Positions 46,786 through 58,095 of a stretch of DNA of 64,000 nt are shown here, piece after piece. Source of the stretch: Takifugu bimaculatus. Taxonomy: Eukaryota; Chordata; Actinopteri; Tetraodontiformes; Tetraodontidae. Under the pieces are notes generated by a model. It was not told the origin of the DNA and searched no databases. It was given only the letters and a program-made list of their open reading frames with translations. The position numbers were made by a program, and so were the translations under genes. The stretch covers positions 7,480,678 through 7,544,677 of the forward strand of contig CP034976.1 of the NCBI GenBank assembly GCA_004026145.2, read 5' to 3'. How positions within the stretch are numbered: the stretch's first letter is position 1; every line of letters begins with the position of its first letter.

Positions 46786-47134
46786 GCTTTTCTTTCACCT
46801 CTTTCACCAACATACAAAGACCAATCTGCAGCCATAAGTGAGACCTCAGTCCAGGAATGAGGCAACACGCCCAACTCTGTCCTCGTGCATATCGAGGCTG
46901 AGGAACAACGCGCATCTATTGAACCCTGACGGAGGAAACACTTATCCTAATAGAACTGTGAGCTGTAACACGATCGCCGAGGTCTTAAGTGTAGTTGTGA
47001 CTTCAGATTCACTTACGAGTTAATAGCTGCCAGACTGCGATGTTTTCGCCCTGATGTCTCCCAAGTGGAACTCTCAGGCGTCCGACTGAAACCTCAGAAT
47101 GACAGGAGGCCCCATGTGCGCGCAGGAGCGCCGC

Positions 47135-47142
47135 TGACGTCA
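47135..47142. promoter_or_regulatory. full CRE palindrome TGACGTCA
   Basis: Perfect CREB-type palindrome between two near-identical direct repeats (47113-47127 and 47141-47157, core GCGCGCAGGA). The nearest genes are entpd3 (5 kb) and the end of ddc (2.6 kb). Confidence 0.4.
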
Positions 47143-47930
47143 TGTGTGCGCGCAGGACGTTGCCCATTAGCAATATATTGATTGTGCTTTATGAACTGAA
47201 TTAATAAACGATTAATGGAAAATAAAGTTTAATTTGGTTCGCTGAGATTAAAGATTAAAAGTGATCCGCACTTGAAAGCATGGTATCATCGATATTAGGT
47301 AATGGTTAGGCTTAATCCCTTTTTTGGATTATTGCTTGATTTATTTTATTCGGGAATGTGAGAGCAGGAATGGGCAGAGTTACATCTGTACGGACATCTG
47401 GTCTCAAAGTCTCTGCCAACTCGCACTCTGGAAGAGACGCATTTTTATCAAATTTTTGTTGTAAATGTTTCCCACGAAAGACACTTTGTTCAACCATCAG
47501 TCTATCATGTCTCCCAACACTCTCGGGAGATGCCCCATTTTCCGGGGACAGAGAGAGAGAAACATTTTTTAAAAATTATTTTTTGGATAATTGGGGTGAA
47601 GGAAACAGGAGGATATTACCGAACATCACGACGGCGTGACTTCTCTCCTGACACACAACTGTGCCGTAATAATCCTTTAGGTCGACTCATTTGGGTTATA
47701 TGCGTCGTAAATGCAGATTCATGCGGTTCCTCGTGTCATTTTTCTTTTTGTTTGAAATTACCTAGTTGACATCTACACACACACCTAGTTATACAAATAT
47801 AAGAGTTGAACTGAGCTTGAAAAACAAAACTCAAAACATTCAGATATCTTTTGGCAAAAGTGCATAAAATCACCAGGATCTCACTGGGATCCTGCGAGGA
47901 AATCGCTTCACGATCAGCAGCAGCGGTGTT

Positions 47931-47945
47931 GGCGCCACCTGGTGG
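47931..47945 (-). promoter_or_regulatory. CTCF-like motif, minus orientation
   Basis: The reverse complement reads CCACCAGGTGGCGCC, a near-consensus CTCF core, located between entpd3 and ddc. Confidence 0.5.
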
Positions 47946-49708
47946 ACAAATAGTGCAGATGCAACTTTGGAGACGTAAACAAGCGCCTTTGAATAGTCTT
48001 ATTCTGCACACCCCAGTTCTGTTATATTATGAGGCTGTGCGCTAAGATTTTGTCCTATCCAAGATCAAGTTAAACGTTACACTTGAAAGAGTTACACAGT
48101 TACACTTAAAAACAAACAAAACCATAAGTTCCTTCTGGCTGATGACTAAGGCAAATGCATGGAGTAAGAAGAGTGCAGCTCCTCTTTCATATTTCATGCT
48201 GTAATATCATATGGTTGCGTAACATTATAGAGTGAGATAAAAATATAACTTGTATATAACTTAACTAATTTCACAAAACGTTTGATTTACTATTTTTAAA
48301 AAACGCCTGCATGCCCGACTGCATCTGGTCATAATGGTGCTTTCAGATAAAAATTATGTCTGCATAGATTTTCAGCCATCCAGGATGTGGTTGAGGCTGG
48401 AAAAAAGTCTGAGACCACAAACAGTGTTTTTCTATATAATCTACTGTATATATGGAGTTAACTGTGGGTCAAAATTCAATGTGTGCTTTATGTAAACATG
48501 TGATGAAATCTGAAAGAACATGAGAATGTTAGCATTAGCAAGAAAGGCAGCTAATATAGATACATTATGTTTCCAGCCTCAATGAACAGTTTAAGTGAAT
48601 AAATGAGTGAATTCTACAAATATATTATTTCACCAAGAAGAATTACACTAAATAGGGGTCCGCCTCCATGTCCCCATTTTCCTCATCAGAAGTCTTCTTT
48701 GGAGATTAGTCTAATCTGCCCACAAATTAACATAACTGTCACATGGGAATAAAAATTCTGTCTTGTTTTTTTTTTTTCATATCAAGCTCAATTTTGTCCT
48801 CAGGCATCAGGCTGCAGTCCTTCTGGAGGGTCCCAACATCTCTATTACTGCGTGTCCACAGGAATATACTGGCCAAAAAGTTCTTGGCATTCATTTTTAA
48901 TTTGCAGAAATTAGATTAAAAACATGATCAATGGCAATCAAAGACTGCATTGGTGAGAATGATATAAAGGAAAATGGGATTTAAAAAATAAAAGACTGAA
49001 GTAGTTCAATTTAGGCAACTATCTGAAATAAGAATTATTATTACTATTGTTATACTAAATAAAAATAATAATTTTACAGATCCAGATGGCACAAACAGTG
49101 CTAACCTAGAAGAGAGCTTTAGGCGCCAAATAACCATTTATACTGGTGAATCATGCTGCTGTCTGTCTGCACAAGTGAAAGTTTTTTTCATTCAGCTCAA
49201 GCGAATTGATCACTTAAGGTGTTACTATGGTGATTGTCTTGTGCAACACTCTAAGACAGGCCATTTGAGTTTCACATCAATAAGAGCTCAGAACACATTT
49301 AAAAGTAATTGCAACAGACCCTAAACCCCCCACACAGCATTTCCCGGAAACCAACCAGTCGATTTCTCCATATGCACATTCACAGAAATACACACGTTTG
49401 GACTCATCGACGTTGACTCACAAATACAAGATACATTCATTGAAGAACCGGAAGAGATATTATATAATAATATATTTTACCCCAAGCAAATAGAATTCCA
49501 CCTGAAGATCCAAAAATGGTGCATTTTTATGCAAAGAAGACACAGAAGCAGCAGCGACGAGACACACCAGCATGACAGTTACACACTCCGTTGACACTGC
49601 GAGACAAAGGTCAGTGGCCAATTTTTCATTCCCTTTTAAATTTTACACCTGCAACTCAGGTTTGTTTTTTCCCCTCCCACTATTAGAAGTCAGACACATG
49701 TGCGTTTC

Positions 49709-49921
49709 TCAGCCTTTCAGGCAGTGACTGGATTCCTGCAGGATCTCGTAGGCCAGCTTCTTGATGTGGCTCCACGCTCGCTGGATGTGACGTAACTCGG
49801 TGGTGCGTGCGCAGATGGCGAAGCGCAGGATGAAGCGTTCCTCGAGCTGGCAAGGCACCAGGTGGATCTCCCTTAGCTTGGTGATCCTGTCCAGCAGTTT
49901 TTGGTTGATCTCGTTGGAGCC
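49709..49921 (-). CDS. ddc: ddc last coding exon
   Basis: The exon runs from acceptor ...cttccaacag to the TGA at 49709-49711. It encodes GSNEINQKLLDRITKLREIH and LVPCQLEERFILRFAICART, ending ESSHCLKG. The reading frame differs from the longest open frame here and was fixed by homology. It is the C-terminal small domain (residues 415-484). Confidence 0.95.
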   Translation of the reverse strand, partial: GSNEINQKLLDRITKLREIHLVPCQLEERFILRFAICARTTELRHIQRAWSHIKKLAYEILQESSHCLKG

Positions 49922-52900
49922 CTGTTGGAAGAAAGTGCAGTCCCATTTGTTTAAATATTTGATGCATCTGGTTGCGTGTTGTTCCTACGCTTCTAGAAAC
50001 TTTTAATTATGTTTATATTTAGGATTCTTCTACTGTGGTAGTTTCATACCTGCAGTAGGCAGATAACTCTAGTGCATGCTGTTACCTTGAGTCTGAAACA
50101 GACCAGTCCCATGATGACCTCCGCACAGATCTCAAAGTTCTCATCTGCCAGCACCATTTTCTCAAACTCCTTGGCCAGGCTCACGTGCTACAAGACAAAA
50201 GATTGTGCCCTGAATCGGATGATGATTGCATTTTATATTAGTTTATTGTGTTCTCTCAGTCCTTTTCCCCTTGTGTGTAGATGTCAGAGAGGACATTAAG
50301 TATCGAGTATTTCTTGAGGGGAAAAAAAACCAATCTGTATTAGTACAAACACGATCACTTGTAATTGTTAATTTGACCAATAGATGGCGATATTATACCA
50401 ATTCGTTCGAACCTAGTCGTTCAGACGCATCCGTGGTTGAGCTGCAATTTACTGTTAAAATCAATTTTAAAAATATCTTAAATTAATAAAAACTAAATAA
50501 TTAATATTTTTTAGTGTAATTCCAGCTATGGCCCATGTTATCTTTTAAATAAAGAACATCAACAAAAGATCAACCTCTCCTCTCCTCTCCTCTCCTCTCC
50601 TCTCCTCTCCTCTCCTCTCCTCTCCTCTCCTCTCCTCTCCTCTCCTCTCCATGTTCTGTGAGATATTAGTGGACAGCAGTCTGTCAGGGGATATGGCGCT
50701 TCTGCTTCATTTAATGTGAAGAATGAACACAAAACAGACTCGTCTGATTGGCAGCAGACTGGAGGAAGGAGACAGGCGTGCATTAAGGGGTAAAGAAAAA
50801 AAGATGGGCGTGGGTTAGAGACGGGTACGACGCACACGTCATACGTGAGTGACAGGATGTGCTGATGGAGGCAGAGATGAGGGACTTATGTGGTAAGACG
50901 GATTAGCTGGGGTGATGCATCACAAGGTGGAGGAAAGGCAGGAGGGGTGGCATTTACTATAAAGATCAATATGCAGTTGGTAGTAGTTTCATATTTTATA
51001 TTTTCTTTTTTTCTTTTGCTGGAAACGGAGACATAGATGGGTCAGATATATCAATCCAAAACAAAAAAAACCCCACTATTAAATAAAATGAATATGAAGT
51101 AAATTGCCAGGATTTGGAAAATAAAAGCTCAGAAAACACACACATACTATGCACTGCGGACAGAGATCTTATAGCTGAACTGAAATGACTTGAATGAGGT
51201 GTAAGCGATTATCTGTCTCCTACCTTGCGTATGTAGGTCTGCAGCCCTTGGATCCCATATGTCCGGAAGACGAACCACATTTTTAAGGAGCGGAATCGTC
51301 TTCCCAGTGGAATCTGCCAGTGCTGCAGGACAAAGGAGGAAAAGGGTGACCATCTGCAGCCTCTACAGGTGAGACGTTTTATTGGTCCATGAGGAAACAT
51401 GGTAACAAATGACATCACTTACCCTATAATCTGTGACCAGACCTGGGAAACAATGGTCAGAAATTAGTTAAAAATGAGAGTGGCATGCATTGTATTTCAT
51501 TTCTAAGCAGCTGTCTTCCATATTTCAATCCTCAATCCAAACAGCCCCACTGGCTACAGACAGCTCATCCCTGTTGATTGCACACCCGTGTTGCTAGCTA
51601 GTGCTGATAACCACTAATTAGATTGAAGAGCCCAGATTGTATGAGTAGAAGCCTCTGTAAGGTGTCTCCTCTGGTGGGAGGCAACTGCTTGTCTTTCTAT
51701 CTTTCTGTCTGATAAATTATAGTGCTGATCTGAGCCCATCTGTAGCCTGGAACCACGTCCTCCAACACATGTGAGGGAAAGATCAACTACTCAGTATAGT
51801 TCAGCTCTGAGATGATAGCTGGTCTGTTATTGTACATCTGGAGATCTTTTAGGACATCATCAGTCAGAGCTTTAAATATTATTTTTCAGGGGCTGTTCAG
51901 GCCCTGACCTGCTCCTCAGTCCCTTTATTAAAGATGTGCAATTATGAGCCAGGCTTATGTGGGTTCCCGGAGACTCCATAGGTGTTTTACCTGACTCCTG
52001 GTTTTCATGCTTCAGATACAGTGGGTCCACGTTGAAGGCTCCAATGAGGTCTGCTCTGTTTTTCACCCTGTTGGATCAAATCCAAGTCTTTACAAACTCT
52101 TCACACACTCGCACCCACAAATGAGTGATCAAACTGTGGGTCTGCAGGTCCACCATACTGTCTGAACTGTGAGCACCTCTGTTGTATCTCAAAGGCAGCT
52201 ATCAAGGTGAAAAAGGCAGACAAAGGCAAACATGCTGGAAAAGGCTTGATGAACTCTATTTTTAGTGCAGAGCAACGTTCTAGACATTTTTGTTTCCATC
52301 TAGTGCTGACAGGACAGGCAGGTGTGAGGAACTATTCTATTTTTACTGCACAGATGATTGTGGTGTGGAGGGATGTCATTCAGTCAGATGCGACAAAGGT
52401 AAATTTAGCAAACACGAGATGCAGGTGGTCCCTCAAAGTGTATTTTTGCCCCTGGAGATATAATCCAATGTAACCCACTGATAATGGTGCAGGGAAGCAC
52501 AATATACTCACCACATTGCAGAGCAGTCAAAGTTGATCAAAAGCCATTTGTGAGGGTTGAAGTTAAAGGAGTCTGCAAACTAAAGATCAGAGAATAAACT
52601 GTGAGCAAATAAACCATCTCACAAAATAAAGGCAAACAAAAAATACGAATGCAAAGTTTGACATATTTTAATCTAATGTCAGAGAGCTCCCACATATTAC
52701 TATTTATCATAGTCTCAGACTGAGCCAGAGGTGTGAAGCGAGCAGTATTTATTTGAAATGCAAAAGAGTTTGAAGGAGGAGGAGGAGGAGGAGGAGGAGG
52801 AGAGTAACCATTTCCCACCAGGGTTCATTTAGCGGGAGGCAAACCTCTCCTAATCTGTCCTGATCTTTCTGTTTTCTATCAATGCAATATCCTTTTTTTC

Positions 52901-53947
52901 TGCATCCACAAATGCAATAACACCAACTATAAGGGAGGGGGGAGAACGAGAAAGAGAGGGAGAGGGAGAGAGAGAGGGATAGAGGGTGACAGTTGCCATG
53001 CTGACCGATTTAAAGGGGACTGGCGGTCTGATTCACAGTCACTCATATCCTAGCAACCAAGGGGTTGCAACCTCATCCTAAAAGCCTGGCATCCCTCTTG
53101 AAGCACCATTTTCACTTATTTCAATCATTTATTAAATGAACTTTTTCTTGATCATAACCTAACACATTCCAGCTGCAATAGAAACCACTACAATCAACAC
53201 AAAGCTAACGACAGCAACAGAAATGTGTGTATTGTGGATTTCTGAGCGTCGTGTCTGCGTCTGCCGTATCAACCGGGAGGAGACAGGGATGAAACCCCGG
53301 CTGGTTCTTCTACAGCAAGGTCTCCTCCTCCATCTCCCCACCAACATTGTTTGAACTCGTGTGTCTAATAAACACTGATATATAAAGGTCTAACGCTGCC
53401 TCAGGAAATTACTCTGTCCTTATCTCTGCGTCTCTGCACAGCTGCCAGGGCTGCTTCAAACGCCAGATTGATGCTCCTGCACTAAAGCCGATTGTTTGGC
53501 CTATTACTCACTCTTGCGTGCTTCCTCCTTGACATTCACGTTTTGCCATTTTCAGAGAGGAATAAAGCAGCTGGATATAATCACTGTGCAGATGTTATGA
53601 TAGATATTTCACAACCAATTTAACGGAAACGGGCTGCCGTGTCCTTGAAAAATATTAAATCTGCAGGAGCGCCAATTTTTGGGCCACGCTTGATGCTGGC
53701 CAAAGTGTTGAAAGATTAAAGCGGTTGCATTGTAAATGTTTGAACCCACCTCGATGCCGTTCAGCAAGGGTCTGAATTCAGGGCAGATGAATGCGCTCCC
53801 TGCATACGCCGCATCGATGTGCATCCAAATGTTTTCCTCGTTACCTGGAAAAGACAAGAAACAGACACGGACAGCTGTCAAACGGTCGCCTTGACATCGT
53901 GACTTTGACTGGGAGAGGTGAGGTGTGTGTCTGGTGTGTGTGTCTGG

Positions 53948-53982
<35 letters not shown>

Positions 53983-56900
53983 GGGGGGGGGGTGACGTAT
54001 CCACAGGTGATAAAATCCTCCCACTGTATGACTGAAAGATGAAATTACTGCTATTGTCGACTCACATATGGGCCCCAGCTCAGTGATGCGATCAAATGCG
54101 CACGATGGAGTGGTGCCGAGGGTGGCGCAGACCTGCAAGACACAAGCCCTCAGGTCACTGTGGCATGTGAATGAGTAAGAGCTCACAGATGTGGCATTAT
54201 ACAAAGAATGTACTGGCTGTTGATCTGTGGCCATCAGACGGGAAGCAGGGATTTTTGGCTTACAAAAAAAGGGATGAGTCCAGCCGCTTTGTCCTCCTCT
54301 ATCATCTTTTTCAGCGTCTCTCCCCTCACAGCGAAATTCTTGTCGGTGGAAACCTTCTTCATTGTGACTCCTCCAATCAGAGCAGCACGTTCCACGGAGG
54401 AATGAGACTGCGAGACCGGGAGCAAAAGCGTGAAACGTCACTGAATTGTTTATCAGAAAGGATACAGCGATGGACGCAAGGTAGCTGGTTCCCGCTCGTT
54501 TGTATTTTAATGCCCAGCTGACAAAGATCTTCGCTTGCGTCAGACATGATCAGCAGGTCATGTGAATGCTTTAAAGGTCCGTGTGGCCCCCAGGCTATTC
54601 CCTAACCCAATCACATAGTCAGTCTGGTATTAAACCAGATCACAGCGCGCTGCTACCTCACTGGCCCTCCGTCCTAAACTATAACAATCTAATCTTGAAT
54701 GATTCAACAAGGTCACCAGTTTGTGACTTAGAGTTTATGGCTAAACTAAAAAAACAAGGAACAACCTTCAAATACATCATCAAAATGTAGAGACGTGAAT
54801 TTTGAGTGCTTACGTATATGGATGTGTAGGACACCAACTTGGAGAAGATTTCGCTCTCTGACAGTTGAGGGTTCGACGCCCGCATCCGATTGATCACTTT
54901 GCAGCGGGCGGCGAGCAGGGCTATCAGGGTGGCCTCACTGGCTGTGCCCTGACGTAAAGAAAGACGGAACAAGTTACACAGCTGTGAAATCATGCCAACA
55001 TGTGGTTGTCACATGATTTAAATGGAAAAACTGGGCAAAGCGTGACGACAATATGGAGGACAAACTGACAGAGTAAATCATCTTCCAGCGAGCGGTTCTG
55101 CAGCAAAAACACTGTGTTCTTTATACAAAACCTGCAAACTTCATGTCGAGGCTTGTCACGCAGCCTCGTAAAGAGGATGCGAGGCATCGTATTTTAAAAA
55201 GGTTTTCGGGATTCACGATTAACCCCTGTGGCTCTGTGAGGGTTCTGTAGATAATGAGGTGTGTGTCACCTGCGCTGTCTAGTGGCACCAGCGCACAAAA
55301 TCAACAAAATGATCAAAATGTTCAATCAATAAGCACAAATCAGTACTGGATACTGACTGACTATTTGACCCTTCATCTGTTGGATCATCCTCCAGAAACA
55401 ACAAAAGCAAGAAAAGATTCAGCAATAATTACCTGGTGTTCTAAGGACTAAACCAATATTGAAATGAGCGATGACACGCGCCACAGGCCATGTCAGCCTG
55501 GAGCTACTTGGAAAGTGTTTTTAAAAAAAACACCAAAAATAAACACAGACATCAAACAGGTTTAGAACTTGTGAGAAAACTGGACAGCTACGACTTCCTT
55601 TTAGAAGGGGAGCCTTTTAAAAAGGAGCCAAATAAACCTAATATGCAAAGTAAATTAAAACGTTGATCTATGTGATGGTGACTCACAAGGCTTCTCACGC
55701 TAAGAATAAACTGCATTTCAACATATTAACTCATCCAGTTCCTTTTGAGGCCGTCGCACTGGCCCTTTATATTGTTTTCAGGTTTATAATAATGCACTGA
55801 CAATGTGCCCTCACACCACTCATTAGCACTGCTACAACGAGAAGACCCCTACCCGTTGCCATAGTGAGCTGGTACGCTGCATTAAAAAAGCAGAGTGGAA
55901 GTACTGGGAACAAAAACAGGAGCACCCACGCACAAAAAAACACGTCCGTGCACTCAGGTGGACACAATAGAGGAGGTATGAAATGATCTGTCATCAGGGT
56001 GCGCTCTCATGCTCCAGCGAGCAGCATCCTCTGCCGACGAGGGTCTGATGAACGCTTGCTAAACCGACGCCGAGCCTCTTCATGCACGGAACAATCCCAA
56101 CGCTTTCGATGCGTATTTTTTTCCTGGGGATGACGCATCAAAAGGCAATTTACCGATAATTTTCTACTGCTGCAGAGCCGGGAAGCCAAAGATGACCAGT
56201 CAATAAATTGTGAAGGACAAACCGGAATCTAATCGCAGCATTGAGCATGTGATTGTTACAAAGTTGCCTTAATCATATCTGAGTTTTATCTGAGTAACAG
56301 CACAGACGTGACTGGGACACATTTTAAATATTGGGCAGTTAAAGATCTGTAGCAAAAGGTCGGGTTGGGTTTGTTTTGTCTAACTGCCCTGAGCGTTGAT
56401 GCTGCAGAAGAGGCAACGGAGGTGCAAAACGCACCATCACCAAAACGAGATTACCTGAGCGAGAATGAGATTACCTGAATGACACCTCCACCGCGACCAC
56501 TGGTGCCGGCTATAAAACACTCCGGCAGTTTCAGCATCTTCCCCAGCCAATCCAGCATCACTGTCTCCAGCTCTGTGCAGGCCGGACTGGCAGCCTTGAG
56601 ACAGACACAAAAACAAATGTCAAATATTCCCACTTAAACAAAGATTTGCCTTCAGGAAAAAAAAGGCTCTGTTACCCAAGAGAAGCCGATACACCCAATA
56701 GCTCCGCACAGCATGTCGGCCAACATGGCTGGGTAAGACGAAGCAGCTGCAAAGTAGGCGTAGAAGTGTGGACTGTGCCAGTGGGTGATCTGGAACCAAA
56801 TGGAATTCATATCAAAACACCTTTACACAATTTCCATTTAAAAAAAACTCAAGCCAAGTGTGCAACAACAAGAACACTGTCGACCTCACCCCCGGCATGA

Positions 56901-57090
56901 TGACCCTTTCCACGTCTTTAATGATGTCGTTGTAATCTTCGGGCTCCACTGGGGCCTCGGAGGGGATCAGATTGCGCAGATAACCCGGTTCCACATCTGG
57001 GTAGACTGGACGCTGTTCTATGTTCTCCAGGTAGTCTGCGATATAGTCCACCATCTCCTTCCCTCTGCGACGGAACTCTGCCACGTCCAT
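49709..57090 (-). CDS. ddc: aromatic L-amino-acid decarboxylase (DOPA decarboxylase)
   Basis: Seen: thirteen exons on the minus strand (56890-57090, 56676-56789, 56475-56594, 54814-54948, 54264-54407, 54066-54132, 53750-53844, 52512-52579, 51991-52067, 51423-51442, 51224-51322, 50086-50187, 49709-49921) join in frame into 484 aa. The human enzyme has 480. Active-site residues fall on the human numbers: His192, Thr246, Asp271 (HIDAAYAGSAF), Lys303 in NPHKW (the PLP Schiff base) and the catalytic-loop Tyr332 (DPLYLKH). Known: this cytosolic PLP homodimer converts L-DOPA to dopamine and 5-HTP to serotonin. Tyr332 argues for a decarboxylase rather than an aldehyde-synthase variant. Histidine decarboxylase is excluded by overall match (MDVAEFRRRGKEMVDYIADY, DVEPGYLR, HWQIPLGRRFRSLKMWFVFR) and by the short C-terminus. 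Confidence 0.97.
50086..50187 (-). CDS. ddc: ddc exon: residues 381-414
   Basis: A 34-codon, phase-0 exon between ...gtcttgtag and AAG|GTAACA. It encodes HVSLAKEFEKMVLADENFEI and CAEVIMGLVCFRLK, part of the C-terminal domain. Confidence 0.96.
50188..51223 (-). other. ddc intron with (TCTCC)n satellite
   Basis: Intron of 1.04 kb. It holds a near-perfect CTCCT pentanucleotide array at 50574-50650, strand-asymmetric (all pyrimidine on the plus strand). It also holds a weak CTCF-like match CCAATAGATGGCGAT at 50387-50401. Nothing coding. Confidence 0.85.
50574..50650 (+). repeat. (CTCCT)n pentanucleotide array
   Basis: About 15 near-perfect units. A polypurine/polypyrimidine mirror-like tract of this kind can form triplex DNA. 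Confidence 0.97.
51224..51322 (-). CDS. ddc: ddc exon: residues 348-380
   Basis: A 33-codon, phase-0 exon between ...tcctgcag and AAG|GTAGGA. It encodes HWQIPLGRRFRSLKMWFVFR then TYGIQGLQTYIRK, among the most conserved stretches of the family. Confidence 0.97.
51423..51442 (-). CDS. ddc: ddc 20-nt microexon
   Basis: Only 20 nt between ...gtttcccag and AGG|GTAAGT. It completes a split Gly and encodes LVTDYR, which fills exactly the gap in the conserved string ESG-LVTDYR-HWQIPLG. Without it the frame would break. Confidence 0.92.
51443..51990 (-). other. ddc intron
   Basis: Intron of 548 bp. No repeat or coding segment is recognised. Confidence 0.85.
51991..52067 (-). CDS. ddc: ddc exon: catalytic loop
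   Basis: The exon lies between ...gatccaacag and TCAG|GTAAAA. It encodes VKNRADLIGAFNVDPLYLKH ENQES. Tyr332 in PLYLK is the catalytic-loop Tyr that distinguishes decarboxylases from aldehyde synthases. Split codons at both ends complete Trp315 and Gly341. Confidence 0.96.
52068..52511 (-). other. ddc intron
   Basis: Intron of 444 bp. Nothing coding, repetitive or regulatory is recognised. Confidence 0.85.
52512..52579 (-). CDS. ddc: ddc exon: PLP lysine
   Basis: The exon lies between ...gatctttag and ATGTG|GTGAGT. It encodes FADSFNFNPHKWLLINFDCS AM. The Lys of NPHKW is residue 303, the Schiff-base lysine. Confidence 0.97.
52580..53749 (-). other. ddc intron, 1.2 kb
   Basis: It holds a (GGA)n tract at 52776-52801 and GA-rich sequence at 52930-52990. 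No exon is recognised. Confidence 0.85.
53750..53844 (-). CDS. ddc: ddc exon: HIDAAYAGSAF
   Basis: The exon lies between ...cttttccag and GAG|GTGGGT. It completes Cys261 and encodes NEENIWMHIDAAYAGSAFIC PEFRPLLNGIE. Asp271 pairs with the pyridine nitrogen of PLP. Confidence 0.97.
53921..53992 (+). repeat. (TG)n-rich tract followed by G9
   Basis: GTGTGTCTG units, then (TG)n and a run of nine or ten G, in a ddc intron. Confidence 0.95.
54066..54132 (-). CDS. ddc: ddc exon: ATLGTT
   Basis: The exon lies between ...gtcttgcag and ATAT|GTGAGT. It encodes VCATLGTTPSCAFDRITELG PI. Thr246 sits in the GTT motif. A VC pair precedes ATLGTT where human has MV. Confidence 0.96.
54264..54407 (-). CDS. ddc: ddc exon: His192 stacking residue
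   Basis: A 48-codon, phase-0 exon between ...ggtctcgcag and TTT|GTAAGC. It encodes SHSSVERAALIGGVTMKKVS and on to EEDKAAGLIPFF. The His is residue 192, which stacks on the PLP ring in this family. Confidence 0.96.
54814..54948 (-). CDS. ddc: ddc exon: GTASEATL
   Basis: A 45-codon, phase-0 exon between ...ttacgtcag and TAC|GTAAGC. It encodes GTASEATLIALLAARCKVIN and on to SKLVSYTSIY. TASEA lies in the PLP phosphate-binding region. Confidence 0.96.
54949..56474 (-). other. ddc intron, 1.5 kb
   Basis: No exon is recognised. It contains a CTCF-like motif in minus orientation at 55271-55285 (core CCACTAGACAGCGCA). Confidence 0.85.
55271..55285 (-). promoter_or_regulatory. CTCF-like motif in ddc intron
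   Basis: The reverse complement has core CCACTAGACAGCGCA, a weaker match than those at 34116 and 60592. Confidence 0.35.
56475..56594 (-). CDS. ddc: ddc exon: AASPACTELE
   Basis: A 40-codon, phase-0 exon between ...ctgtctcaag and CAG|GTAATC. It encodes AASPACTELETVMLDWLGKM and on to SGRGGGVIQ, a block conserved in animal and plant decarboxylases. Confidence 0.96.
56676..56789 (-). CDS. ddc: ddc exon: ITHWHSPHF
   Basis: A 38-codon, phase-0 exon between ...ggttccag and TGG|GTAACA. It encodes ITHWHSPHFYAYFAAASSYP and AMLADMLCGAIGCIGFSW, the substrate-pocket segment. Confidence 0.96.
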
Positions 57091-57097
57091 CCTGCCG
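56890..57097 (-). CDS. ddc: ddc first coding exon
   Basis: The acceptor is ...cttttctag, then 7 nt of leader and the ATG at 57088-57090. It encodes MDVAEFRRRGKEMVDYIADY and on to DVERVIMPG|GTGAGG. The ATG is fixed by alignment with human MNASEFRRRGKEMVDY. As in mammals, the coding start lies in exon 2, just after a splice acceptor. Confidence 0.96.
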
Positions 57098-58095
57098 CTA
57101 GAAAAGAAGCAGTTAATGTCCCCTAGGTAAGATAATGGTTAACAAGTGAACTTTGTTTATTGCCCCAATAAAAATGTGTACATGTGACAAAAACGCTTAA
57201 AGTGCAAAATTATTTCACACTCAGCAACCGCTGCAGGTCTAATTCTAACGTCCGTGATCTGTAAATGCAGGTCAACAGACACTAAACATCTACATCTACC
57301 CGTCCTCCCGTTTATATACGCAGAAATGTCCCTATTCAACGGCTGCTGGTGAAAATGCCACTTCATGTGCATATTTGTCTACGCATTTGTACATATTAGC
57401 ACATGAATTCAGCCGTTTTCGCAAATTGAAACTAAAATTGTTTGCAAATAACCTGCAAGGTTTGAAAATTGTGTCTATAGTACCTTCATTTTCGTGTTTA
57501 TATATTGGCAGTATACAGTATACAGTATAATGATACATGACCCTGCACTGAGAAACGGATCCAAGCAGGTGTGTTTAAGAATAGAAAGTTGCCACTGCCA
57601 CTCTTATGTTTATGCATAATGTCACCAGTAATCCTCTTAAACTTTTGAATGATTGCTTTATGAATTGTGTTGTTTTTATTTCTTTTTGTGGTGGGGTAAA
57701 ATGACAACAGACGCTCTGACGTTTTGATATAGTCACAGATGGAGCCTGTTTTTGTGGGATACATTCCGTAAATTTGGCCAATTTTTGACTCGTGCCTCCA
57801 ATATTTTAGGTAAATTACAGAAAGATCACAAAAACCAACAACTAAATGAAGTAATTGATATGGTGATATATATTTTGTCTTTGACACTAAAGACGAGTCA
57901 TAGTGTTGCAGTAAACAGTTTACAGCACGTCCGCACCCTCACACACAGAATGTAAGCCATACTCCTTGACAGAGTTTATATACTTCACATATATGTATGA
58001 GCCTATGACCTTGTTAACAACACATTAAGCTGATCACGGCCTGGTTTACTTTCACTCCACTGTCGCCTGAGCTGAAAAGTGTGATCACCTCTTAC

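Larger units (their letters stand above)
42151..49708. other. intergenic region between entpd3 and ddc
   Basis: No exon of a recognisable protein is seen on either strand. Contents: (TG)n at 42548-42579, a 14-bp-stem hairpin at 44840-44872, AT-rich DNA at 45180-45760, and a TGGA-type minisatellite at 46326-46785. There is also a CRE with flanking direct repeats at 47113-47157 and a CTCF-like motif at 47931-47945. The lower part (below 49709) includes the ddc 3' UTR. No canonical minus-strand AATAAA was found, only ATTAAA at 48896-48901. Confidence 0.7.

Noticed and set aside
46252..46915. Long minus-strand open frames of up to about 200 codons rich in IHPSIHPS
   Set aside because: They are translations of the GGAT minisatellite, which lacks stops in several frames because of its period.
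49683..49967. 94-codon minus-strand frame over the ddc 3' end
   Set aside because: It is the wrong frame. The homologous frame through 49709-49921 encodes the conserved ddc C-terminus.
49709..57090. Histidine decarboxylase instead of ddc
   Set aside because: HDC carries a long C-terminal extension and differs in several blocks. Length and residues here fit aromatic amino-acid decarboxylase.
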